A stretch of DNA of 41,428 nt. Source: an uncultured Collinsella sp. (GTDB lineage Bacteria; Actinomycetota; Coriobacteriia; Coriobacteriales; Coriobacteriaceae). Position 1 is the first letter of the stretch. Each line of letters starts with the position of its first letter. Below are positions 1 to 7,190 of this stretch, piece by piece. The notes under the pieces were generated by a model. It was given only the letters and a program-made list of their open reading frames with translations, ran no database searches and was not told where the DNA came from. The position numbers and the translations under genes are program-made. The stretch spans positions 1-41,428 of the forward strand of contig CAUAWV010000016.1 of assembly GCA_958433005.1 (NCBI GenBank). Reading direction: 5' to 3'.

Positions 1-1338
1 ATCACCGAAGCATGCGCCCACCGTAACCTTGGCAACCGAGACCTCGCGCCCGCATACGTCGGCGATAGCCTGCATCCAAACTGGATTCTTGGTTCCACCT
101 CCGACAAGCATAATGCGCCCAATTGGCAGTCCATGCTCTCGCTCGATAATGTCGACATGGGATGCAACGGTATACGCGACGCCTTCCAAGGCGGCGCGAA
201 CCATATGGGCTCGCGTATGCCTTCCGGTCAGGCCAAAGAAGACGCCACGTGCCTCGGGATCGTTGAGCGGAGTACGCTCCCCCGCAAAGTACGGCAGGCA
301 CAGGAGCCCATCGGCACCCGGCGCCACATCGGCGGCATCATGCGCCATGACCGAATATGCATCGGGGCCACCGTGGCCCTCGGCCTCCACGGCGTCGCGA
401 TACAGTTCTTGGCGCAGCCACGATGTGAGTGCACCCGCCGTATTGGTCCCCGCGCAGATCCCGTAAGTTCCGGGAATGATAAACGTCCCTGGCCACAGGC
501 GGGCATCATCGACCATATGATCAGCTAGGTAGATGAAATACGCCGTGCTCCCCAACTGAACCATCATATCGCCGGGACGAAATACACCCGTCGAAATGGC
601 CTCGGCACCAGAGTCGCCCGTTCCCACTAAGACAGGTGTCCCTGCCGCGAGCCCCGTCGCCTCAGCCGCGCGCTGCGTAATCACCCCGGCAATATCGGTA
701 GCCGACATTACCTCCGCCATCTGGTCAGGCCGGCAGAAACGAGCACATTCCCGAGCATCAACCCTCCAAGTGTAGCGGTCGTATAGGGGAAGAAAATCCT
801 CCGCCAAGTAACGGTCCACCGTAAAACGCCCCGTCAACTTTGCGCATAGAAACGATGATGCCGTCAGGAACTTCGCGGCACGTTCGTGCACCTCGGGCAT
901 ATTCTCCTTAAACCATAAGATCTTAGGAGCAATATCTGATGAGCAGGGATCGTGCCCGAAAAGTTCGCGTGCGCGACCTGACCCATATTCGGAAAGGAGC
1001 TCGTCAATCTGCGGCTTCGAACGTGCATCGACTCCATACAAAATCGCGGGCGCCAGCGCGTTGCACTCGGTATCGACCGGCACACAGTCGCAACCCAATG
1101 CGGAAAGGCCCACGCATCCGATCTGCGCCGCGTTAACCCCCGATCGCATCACCAGCTCGCACGACAAGCGGCAAAAATCGCCCCACCAAACTGCCTCAGC
1201 ATCATGCTGGTACCATCCATCACACGGGTTGTCCGTCTCATGTCCACAAGAGGCTTGGCAAACGATGTTGCATCGATCATCGATTAAAACGCCTTTAGAG
1301 GCGCTTGTCCCAATATCAATACCCAGATAGAGCGCCAT
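1..1338 (-). CDS. FGGY-family carbohydrate kinase (3' end beyond window)
   Basis: Probable ATP-dependent sugar kinase of the xylulokinase/gluconokinase (FGGY) family; the substrate cannot be named. 446 codons are visible and the frame is still open at base 1, so about 50 C-terminal residues are missing. The N-terminal actin-fold phosphate loop LGIDIGTSASKG is at residues 5-16, a sugar-site motif YGVDARS at 101-107, the second phosphate motif GTGDSGAEA with the likely catalytic Asp at 239-247, and VGGGTKNPVWMQAIAD near the visible end. The start ATG at 1338 has AGGGGAG upstream, inside the end of the BtpA gene, and lies 6 bp after that gene's stop. It is the last visible gene of the long catabolic run. 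The family call is firm; the substrate is open. Confidence 0.9.
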   Translation of the reverse strand, partial: MALYLGIDIGTSASKGVLIDDRCNIVCQASCGHETDNPCDGWYQHDAEAVWWGDFCRLSCELVMRSGVNAAQIGCVGLSALGCDCVPVDTECNALAPAILYGVDARSKPQIDELLSEYGSGRARELFGHDPCSSDIAPKILWFKENMPEVHERAAKFLTASSFLCAKLTGRFTVDRYLAEDFLPLYDRYTWRVDARECARFCRPDQMAEVMSATDIAGVITQRAAEATGLAAGTPVLVGTGDSGAEAISTGVFRPGDMMVQLGSTAYFIYLADHMVDDARLWPGTFIIPGTYGICAGTNTAGALTSWLRQELYRDAVEAEGHGGPDAYSVMAHDAADVAPGADGLLCLPYFAGERTPLNDPEARGVFFGLTGRHTRAHMVRAALEGVAYTVASHVDIIEREHGLPIGRIMLVGGGTKNPVWMQAIADVCGREVSVAKVTVGACFGD

Positions 1339-1344
1339 AGGTGC

Positions 1345-2154
1345 CTACTCCCCTCGTGCCGTACGAGCGGCAGCCATAAAACGAACCACCCGCTCAACAT
1401 CAATCGGGGCATCCAGCTTTCCGTCGCGCTTTAAGCACGTGCCGACAAACGCGCCATCGTAGTGAGCAAATACGTCAGCCACGGTATTTTCGCGACAACC
1501 GGTGCCACATACCACGGGCACTTCGCCAACACGCTCGCGGACCTCATCGGCAAGCTCGCCCGAAGCGCCACGACCGGCAGCCGAACCGCCGATGACCATC
1601 GCATCCGGTAGGCAATTAAAGAGAAGTGAATCGGCAATGTCCGCAGTCGTGCGGTCGTTGAGATAAACCTCCCCCTCGCTCGTGATGAAGTGAAAAAGCT
1701 TGAGGTCGTCCAGGCGCAGCGCCGTCTTGCGACGCATGGTGTGAGCGAAATCTCGGTTAATCAGCCCGAGATCACCGGCCCAGGCACCGCAAAAATTGCA
1801 GCGCGTGAACTGCGCATCGACGGCAGCGCACAGCTCGATTGTGGCATCACCATCGTAAATAGCTTCAGCTCCCCAAGGGGTCGACAAATCATGGGACAGA
1901 ACCCCGATTACATAGCCCATCGATGCAAGGGTTGAGGGAGAAACGTGCTGCTCATAGGGCATCGAGAGCTCATTGGTAATCAAAATGCCATCGACACCGC
2001 CCCGTTGCAACGCTTCGAGATCGCGCTTGGCGGCTTCCACGACCTGCGACACGCTTCCGCCCGGGTAATACAGTGGATCGCCCGGCAGAGGACGCAGGTG
2101 CAGCATTCCGATAACCGGCTTTTCGGTCTTGAACATCGAGGTTAGAAACGACAT
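1345..2154 (-). CDS. BtpA/SgcQ family TIM-barrel protein
   Basis: 269-residue protein of the BtpA/SgcQ family, a TIM-barrel group related to phosphoribosyl-binding enzymes. Members occur in sugar operons (E. coli sgcQ); their reaction is not settled. The N-terminal KPVIGMLHLRPLPGDP and the later SAAGRGASGELADEVRE / VVCGTGCRENTV phosphate-binding-like turns are typical. The start is placed at 2154 because GAAGGAG ends 6 bases before that ATG; a further ATG at 2169 would contain the ribosome binding site. It sits 33 bp after the YjbQ gene and 6 bp before the FGGY kinase, so co-transcription is likely. The context suggests a role in sugar or nucleoside catabolism, which is inference. Confidence 0.85.
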   Translation of the reverse strand: MSFLTSMFKTEKPVIGMLHLRPLPGDPLYYPGGSVSQVVEAAKRDLEALQRGGVDGILITNELSMPYEQHVSPSTLASMGYVIGVLSHDLSTPWGAEAIYDGDATIELCAAVDAQFTRCNFCGAWAGDLGLINRDFAHTMRRKTALRLDDLKLFHFITSEGEVYLNDRTTADIADSLLFNCLPDAMVIGGSAAGRGASGELADEVRERVGEVPVVCGTGCRENTVADVFAHYDGAFVGTCLKRDGKLDAPIDVERVVRFMAAARTARGE

Positions 2155-2187
2155 AGCGTGCTCCTTCATAGGGTTATTGCAGGGACG

Positions 2188-2622
2188 TTACTCCCCCAGC
2201 ACCTCGACGTACACTTTTCGCTTCTGCGGACCGTCAAACTCCGCAAGATAGATGTTCTGGGCACCTCCACACACGATGTGGCCATCTTGGACGGGAAAGA
2301 AGCAGCTGTTTCCACAAATCATGCTCTTGATATGCCCACAGGAGTTGTTGCCGGTGGCTCCATAGCTCGGCAGGAAGTGTGCATGCGCATAGGGGGCATC
2401 TAGCGGGGCGATGCGATCAAGCGTCTCCATAAGATCCGTCTCCACGCAGGGCAGCCCCTCGTTTACCACGATTCCACAGGTCGTATGCGACAAAATAATC
2501 GCTGCCAAACCATTCGTCACCGAGCTGCGTTCAATGGCAGCGTGCACGTCTTCGGTAATATCGATGAACTGGTCCGGAGCAGTCGATAGATAGCTCAATG
2601 TCTCGAGCGTCACCATGTTCAC
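2188..2622 (-). CDS. YjbQ family (UPF0047) protein
   Basis: 144-residue protein of the YjbQ/UPF0047 family, matching the family's usual length of about 130-145. Family signatures visible are SHTTCGIVVNEG (near residue 45), GHIKSMICGNSCFFPV (near 95-110) and the C-terminal IYLAEFDGPQKRKVYVEVLGE-like strand. Some homologues have a weak thiamine-phosphate synthase activity, but the physiological role is uncertain. Two starts are possible: GTG at 2622, overlapping the previous stop by 4 bases, and ATG at 2616. AAGGGG lies upstream of both; GTG is kept for the coupled overlap. It is embedded between the amidohydrolase-2 and BtpA genes. Confidence 0.85.
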   Translation of the reverse strand: MNMVTLETLSYLSTAPDQFIDITEDVHAAIERSSVTNGLAAIILSHTTCGIVVNEGLPCVETDLMETLDRIAPLDAPYAHAHFLPSYGATGNNSCGHIKSMICGNSCFFPVQDGHIVCGGAQNIYLAEFDGPQKRKVYVEVLGE

Positions 2623-3479
2623 TCATCCCCTTCAAGAAAACGCAGGGCATTACCCCAGTAGAGCCTTTCTCGCGCATCATCGCGCATGGACACGGTATCG
2701 AGCGCCCGTTTGAGTTTGAACGCACGGAAGCGCGGCGTATTGCTGGCGAACATCACTTGATGCGATAGCGCGCGCTCATACCACAGCGGCCCCATATCGA
2801 CCGTGAAAAGACGCTGCATCATCTCCTCGGGCGAATCGATGTAAGTGATAGAGGTGTCCGTGTAGCAGTTGGGATACTTGAGCAGCATCGCCACGGTCTC
2901 GCGCACCCAGGGCCAGCCAAAGTGGGTCAAACTAAAACGCACATTTGGATGCGTTGCGATTGTGTGCTCAAATACAAGCGGATTACTGCGCGAGAGCTCT
3001 GCGCCCGGCTCCCAAGACATACCGGCATGGAAAACTACCGGCTTGTTATAGCGCTCGCACAGCTCGTAAAGCGGCTCGGCCACGGCATCATCGGGAGCAA
3101 AACCCTGCTTTGCCGGATGCAGGCAAAGCCCCTTTGCCCCCAACTCGGTAAAGGCGCGCCCCAATTCGTCTGCGGCACCGCTCACCTGCGGATCTACGCT
3201 CGCAAATCCCCACAGACGATCGGGATGCGCGGCAACCAGCATGGCAATCTGGTCATTGGTGCCAAAATGCCCTCCGCATGCCGTGGTTACATCGAGCGGC
3301 ATGAGCACGCTCTTCTGCACATCGCAGACGTCCATCTCGACTTGAAGCTCATCCCAATCCATGGGGCCCATATGCCCCATACCAAATTCTCGTGACCAAA
3401 AACCGAATCCATCAGGCTCATCACCCGGCGTATAGATCTCGCCGTAGAGCATGGGCTGGACCAACATGTCGATAACCAT
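2619..3479 (-). CDS. Amidohydrolase-2 family protein with degenerate metal site
   Basis: 286-residue TIM-barrel protein of the amidohydrolase-2 family (decarboxylase/lactonase-type). Recognisable parts are PVVFHAGMSWEPGAE in the middle, a strand with THFGWPWVRETVAMLLKYPN, and the closing LYWGNALRFLEGDE, where relatives have 'GNA.R'. The usual N-terminal His-x-His is absent (the protein begins MVIDMLVQPMLYGE), and where relatives have GSDxP this protein has ASNTP, so two metal-ligand positions appear lost. It may be a metal-independent hydrolase such as a lactonase, or have another role. The start is at 3479 because GGAAAGGAG precedes that ATG by 6 bases. It follows the PfkB kinase by 27 bp. 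Confidence 0.82.
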   Translation of the reverse strand: MVIDMLVQPMLYGEIYTPGDEPDGFGFWSREFGMGHMGPMDWDELQVEMDVCDVQKSVLMPLDVTTACGGHFGTNDQIAMLVAAHPDRLWGFASVDPQVSGAADELGRAFTELGAKGLCLHPAKQGFAPDDAVAEPLYELCERYNKPVVFHAGMSWEPGAELSRSNPLVFEHTIATHPNVRFSLTHFGWPWVRETVAMLLKYPNCYTDTSITYIDSPEEMMQRLFTVDMGPLWYERALSHQVMFASNTPRFRAFKLKRALDTVSMRDDARERLYWGNALRFLEGDE

Positions 3480-3506
3480 TTCGCACTCCTTTCCAAGCAT
3501 TTGACC

Positions 3507-4307
3507 CTAGTACGGCTCAAAAGAGCCGATGACGCGGGACGAAAGCTCGGCGCCCGCCTTCATACACGCCGGAATATCAAGGCCATCAATCACGCCCTTG
3601 GTAAACCCGGCGATATACGAGTCACCGGCGCCCACGGTGTTAACGACCTTCTCCGCCGGTACGATCCCGCACTCATAGAAGCGTTCGCCGTCAAAGGCAA
3701 TGCTTCCCTTCTCGCCAAGCGTGGCAACTGCCACCCGCGGCCCCAACTTCTGTACGTGACGTACCCAATCACGCAGCTCCGGAGTGTCCTCTTCAAACGA
3801 CATAAACGCATAGTCTACGTAAGGAAAATGAGCCTCGCAGGCATATTCGGGATCCTGGCTGAACACCGAGAAGTCCATAACCACCGTCTTGCCCGCATCA
3901 TGCCATTCGGGCAAGAGGTCCAAACAATTGCCAAACAGGTCGGTATGAATGATGTCATGCTCTAGGATAAACGCCCGGTCATCTTCATTCGGTCGATATG
4001 TCTCCATTACGCCATCGATTGCCTCGAGATGCACGCGATCGACGCCGTCTTTCAATGCCATGAGCATCACCGAGGTGTCGCCATCCTCCACCCGCAGATG
4101 TGAGATATCGAACCCCTCAGCGGCCAGCGCCTCTCTCATCTTGTCTCCGTACTCGTCCTTGCCGACAACCGACACGGCGGATACCGAAACTCCCATTCGT
4201 GCAAGATGGATACCCCAGTCAATGCCATTACCAGTCGGATAGAACACGCCGATGTCTTGATAGACGTCCGCACAGCAAAAACCAGCCGCGCACGCTTTAA
4301 TACTCAT
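3507..4307 (-). CDS. PfkB-family sugar kinase (second kinase)
   Basis: 266-residue ribokinase/PfkB-fold kinase expected to phosphorylate a sugar or sugar derivative with ATP. It has the substrate-binding stretch PTGNGIDWGIHLARMG at residues 25-39 and the PfkB signature NTVGAGDSYIAGF at 223-235 with the catalytic Asp. It is a relative of fructoselysine 6-kinase FrlD, but less close than the upstream paralogue: it has TGNGID where FrlD has GGNAVN. The start ATG at 4307 has GGAG 6 bases upstream; a TTG at 4319 would swallow that site. A 121-bp gap with a strong hairpin separates it from the upstream kinase, so its expression may be uncoupled from the first half of the locus. Confidence 0.88.
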   Translation of the reverse strand: MSIKACAAGFCCADVYQDIGVFYPTGNGIDWGIHLARMGVSVSAVSVVGKDEYGDKMREALAAEGFDISHLRVEDGDTSVMLMALKDGVDRVHLEAIDGVMETYRPNEDDRAFILEHDIIHTDLFGNCLDLLPEWHDAGKTVVMDFSVFSQDPEYACEAHFPYVDYAFMSFEEDTPELRDWVRHVQKLGPRVAVATLGEKGSIAFDGERFYECGIVPAEKVVNTVGAGDSYIAGFTKGVIDGLDIPACMKAGAELSSRVIGSFEPY

Positions 4308-4324
4308 GGTCTTCTCCAATGTTC

Positions 4325-4358
4325 AAAAGGGGACCCACCACATGGCGAGCCCCCTTTT
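4325..4358 (-). terminator. 15-bp perfect hairpin between the two PfkB kinases
   Basis: On the minus strand AAAAGGGGGCTCGCC pairs with GGTGGGTCCCCTTTT around the 4-base loop ATGT; counting G-U pairs, all 15 positions pair. The four U residues are part of the stem and only GAACATT follows, so it could be a weak terminator or a stabilising or attenuating intercistronic hairpin. It divides the locus into an frl-like half and a second half. Confidence 0.6.
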
Positions 4359-4428
4359 CGCGTTTCGCTTATTGTTTTGCATCGGCCGTCCAAAGCCTCA
4401 TAGCCAGACCGCCGTACGCTTTCTTAAG

Positions 4429-5292
4429 CTATTCGACGATTGGTGCTCCGTGGCCCCAAGAACCTTCCATGCCGCACACGGTCGAGGCAAACCCGGCAGC
4501 AAAGTCGAGCGCACGCTCGATGGCCTCGGCGCCATCTTCACCACGCTTGGCGGAATCGAGATAGCACATCAAAAACGAGGTGAGGAACGAGTCGCCCGCC
4601 CCCATGGTGTCCTTCATGTCCGTTACCGGTTTAGCCAGCTGGCGGTAATAACGCTCGCCGTCGTAAGCAATGCAGCCCTCGGCGCCCGCCGTAGCCGACA
4701 CAAAACGCGGACCCAAGCCCTTCACCCATGCCAGACGCTCGCGAATCTCGTCCTCACTCGCGGCATCCGCCGCACTAAAGAAAGCGAAATCGACGTAGGG
4801 CGCAATCTGCTCGTAGTACTCGTCGGTGGAGTCGTCCGAAAAGTCAAAAGAGACCGTGACGCCCGCAGCCTTCAGCTTGGGCAGCTCGCGCTCGGTAAAG
4901 CAATAGTTGCCCGAATGAACCACATCGAACTGCTTCATGTACGAAAGGTCAAAGCGATCGAGGACATAGCGCGCATCGCCACGGATACCGCCCTCGTTGG
5001 AGCCAAGGAAGACACGGTCACCGTCAACGACGGTGACGCGAGCCGCTCCGTTCTCGCCAATCATCTGCTCGCACTTGTCAAGCTCGATACCCTCATCCTC
5101 GAGGCTTGCAATGACATGCTCGGCAGCGGCGTCATTGCCAAAAATGCCCATGTATGCGGAGCGTGCGGCACCGCATTTCTTGGCATAAACGGCGAAGTTC
5201 ACCGCATTGCCGCCAGGATACATGGTATGGATATGCTCGTAGCGATCGACGACGTTGTCGCCAAATCCGAGCGCGTTAACGTTAAATGCCAT
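4429..5292 (-). CDS. Fructoselysine 6-kinase-like PfkB kinase (FrlD-like)
   Basis: 287-residue PfkB kinase most like E. coli FrlD, which phosphorylates fructoselysine at C6. Shared features are GFGDNVVDRYEHIHTMYPGG at residues 9-28, the substrate loop GGNAVNFAVYAKKCG at 27-41, and the ATP/catalytic motif DTMGAGDSFLTSF at 228-240. Its SIS-deglycase partner begins 5' to it with a 14-bp gap, the same pairing as frlB-frlD in E. coli. Start ATG at 5292 with AAGGGACAAAGG upstream. The likely reaction is ATP-dependent 6-phosphorylation of a fructosamine such as fructoselysine; the exact amine is not decidable from sequence. Confidence 0.87.
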   Translation of the reverse strand: MAFNVNALGFGDNVVDRYEHIHTMYPGGNAVNFAVYAKKCGAARSAYMGIFGNDAAAEHVIASLEDEGIELDKCEQMIGENGAARVTVVDGDRVFLGSNEGGIRGDARYVLDRFDLSYMKQFDVVHSGNYCFTERELPKLKAAGVTVSFDFSDDSTDEYYEQIAPYVDFAFFSAADAASEDEIRERLAWVKGLGPRFVSATAGAEGCIAYDGERYYRQLAKPVTDMKDTMGAGDSFLTSFLMCYLDSAKRGEDGAEAIERALDFAAGFASTVCGMEGSWGHGAPIVE

Positions 5293-5306
5293 GGCCTTTG
5301 TCCCTT

Positions 5307-6275
5307 CTAGTACTCGACAACACCCATATAGCGACGGAAATCGGGATCGTGATCAAACACCTTGCCGCGTGCAGCACGCAGCTCGCAGTTCATGGCATAG
5401 AACAGCACCGGGTCCAGATAGGCACGGACGCTCGCCGGCACGGCTTCCATACCGTACTCCTTGGCATCGAGCACCATCAGCGTATCGGTATGCGTCTTAA
5501 GGAACGCCAGGGCGCGCTCGTCCATAGCACGGCACTCGCTGGAGCCCATCTGCAGGAAGTAAAAAACGCCATCCTGAGTAGCCTCGAAGGGGCCATGGAA
5601 GTACTCGGCAGAGTGGATGTAGCTGCAGTGCTGCCACTGCATCTCCATAAGAGAGCAGATAGCGAAACCGTAGGTCTGGCTAAAGTTGGGACCGCTGCCC
5701 AGAATATAGAAGAACTCGTGCTCCTGGCAAAGCTTGGCAAAGCGATCGCCCAGCTCGGCATTTACCTTCTCGCGTGCCGGGGGAAGAATCTTATCCATCT
5801 CGGCGATACCGGCATACATATCGGCAAGATCGGCGTAGCCCTCCTGCTGATCGAGCAGCTCTGCCGCAAGCGACAGCGAAATACCAGCGGGGACCTCGGC
5901 CTGCGGCACACCCTCGCCCCACGGGTAGACCCACGTGGTCCACTTGCCGGAGTCGATCTTAGATCCAGCGTTGTCGGTCTGGGCGATCACCGTAGCGCCG
6001 GCAGCAAGGGCAATCTCGCAGCCCTCGACGACCTCGGGGGTGTTGCCACTGTGGCTACAAGCGATGACCAGGGACTTCTCGCCCAGACGACGCGGACGCA
6101 TAATGTCGAATTCACGCGCGGTATAGATATACGAAGTGAAGGTGGTTGCCTCGCGCTGCAGAAGCTCATGAGCCGGGATCAAATCGATCATGGAGCCACC
6201 GCAAGCAATCCAGTAGACGCTGTCGAACTTGCCCTTCTCGGCAATTGCCTCTTTGATCAGATCGTGTGCGTTCAT
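5307..6275 (-). CDS. FrlB-like SIS-domain fructosamine-6-phosphate deglycase
   Basis: 322-residue double-SIS protein related to E. coli FrlB, which splits fructoselysine 6-phosphate into glucose 6-phosphate and lysine. Visible are the first SIS motif CGGSM (residues 25-29), the phosphosugar loop ACSHSGNTPEVVEG (72-85), the second-domain motif HSAEYFHGPFEA, and the C-terminus DHDPDFRRYMGVVEY, which closely parallels the FrlB end DHNPDERRYYGGLVEY. Start ATG at 6275 with GAAAGGA upstream; an earlier in-frame start at 6308 has no such site. The neighbouring FrlD-like kinase supplies the 6-phosphate. The product glucose 6-phosphate would enter glycolysis through the pgi gene also present in this window. 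Confidence 0.9.
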   Translation of the reverse strand: MNAHDLIKEAIAEKGKFDSVYWIACGGSMIDLIPAHELLQREATTFTSYIYTAREFDIMRPRRLGEKSLVIACSHSGNTPEVVEGCEIALAAGATVIAQTDNAGSKIDSGKWTTWVYPWGEGVPQAEVPAGISLSLAAELLDQQEGYADLADMYAGIAEMDKILPPAREKVNAELGDRFAKLCQEHEFFYILGSGPNFSQTYGFAICSLMEMQWQHCSYIHSAEYFHGPFEATQDGVFYFLQMGSSECRAMDERALAFLKTHTDTLMVLDAKEYGMEAVPASVRAYLDPVLFYAMNCELRAARGKVFDHDPDFRRYMGVVEY

Positions 6276-6337
6276 ATCCAGTTCCTTTCTTGTTTGGTCC
6301 GCAATCAATGAGATTGGCTGCGTGGCCGATAGTTGTT

Positions 6338-7189
6338 TTAGTCAATCAGATATTTCTCGAATGCGGCCATGTTCTTGGCATCTGCCGCCGCCGGGTCATC
6401 GTAGTAACGACCGTCCGTGATTTCCTGGCCCAGCATGCCGTCAAAACCATGGGCGTTGAGCGTGGCGACGAAGGCGTCCATATCGTGCTTGCCATCGCCC
6501 CACACCAGATGTCCATACGGGTCACCGTCGATAAAGTGCATCTCGTGAATTGCCCCATCACCAAAGGCGGCAAACCAGTCCTCGAGCGTCTCGCCTGCAA
6601 CGCCCATCGCGGTTGTATCAACCATGGGCTGTAAGTACGGGCTCGCGACCTCGTCAATCATGCGCTTCGCATCGGAAACCGTCGTCACAAGGTTACTCTC
6701 CTCGGGACGCAGGCTTTCCATCGTAAGCACCAGACCGTGCTCGCCGGCATACTCCGCCAGAATGGACAAGTGCTCGCGGCTGCGCTTCCAGGCTTCCTCG
6801 CGATCCTCGTCCCAGTCGCCCCAGCCCGAGTTGACGGACATACGGTCGCACCCAAGTACCTCGGCAAGCTCAATGCCGTGCTTAAAGTACGCCAGGCTGC
6901 GCTGTTCATGCAGCGGCTTGCGTGCGCAGTATTGCCAAGGATAGACAACATTCTCGGGGCACAGAGTACGATACCTAAGCCCACGGTCTGCAGCCTTTTT
7001 CGCCAAGACCTCAGCCTCAAAGTAGCCCGTGTGGTCGAGCGTCACATGCGGCTCCGCACACCACAGCTCAATGGACTCAAAGCCCAAACGCTGCTGCACA
7101 TCAAGGAAGTAATCGAGCGACCACATGATGTAGTGGATATTCATGCCCGCAATCTGCTCGCGGCGCAGCGTCGGCTTGGATTCAGACAT
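6338..7189 (-). CDS. FrlC-like sugar epimerase (xylose isomerase-like TIM barrel)
   Basis: 283-residue TIM-barrel protein of the sugar phosphate isomerase/epimerase family. FrlC of E. coli, the 3-epimerase that converts psicoselysine to fructoselysine, is the nearest functional parallel given the neighbours. Motifs with likely metal ligands include TMESLRPEESNLV (Glu after the fifth strand), QPMVDTTAMGV (Asp), HEMHFIDGDPYGH (His/Asp) and LGQEITDGRYY (C-terminal Glu). Start ATG at 7189 preceded by AAGGAGG that overlaps the previous gene's stop, with a 1-bp gap. The gap to frlB-like is 62 bp. Epimerase activity on an Amadori compound is inference from synteny. Confidence 0.82.
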   Translation of the reverse strand: MSESKPTLRREQIAGMNIHYIMWSLDYFLDVQQRLGFESIELWCAEPHVTLDHTGYFEAEVLAKKAADRGLRYRTLCPENVVYPWQYCARKPLHEQRSLAYFKHGIELAEVLGCDRMSVNSGWGDWDEDREEAWKRSREHLSILAEYAGEHGLVLTMESLRPEESNLVTTVSDAKRMIDEVASPYLQPMVDTTAMGVAGETLEDWFAAFGDGAIHEMHFIDGDPYGHLVWGDGKHDMDAFVATLNAHGFDGMLGQEITDGRYYDDPAAADAKNMAAFEKYLID

Positions 7190-7190
7190 C

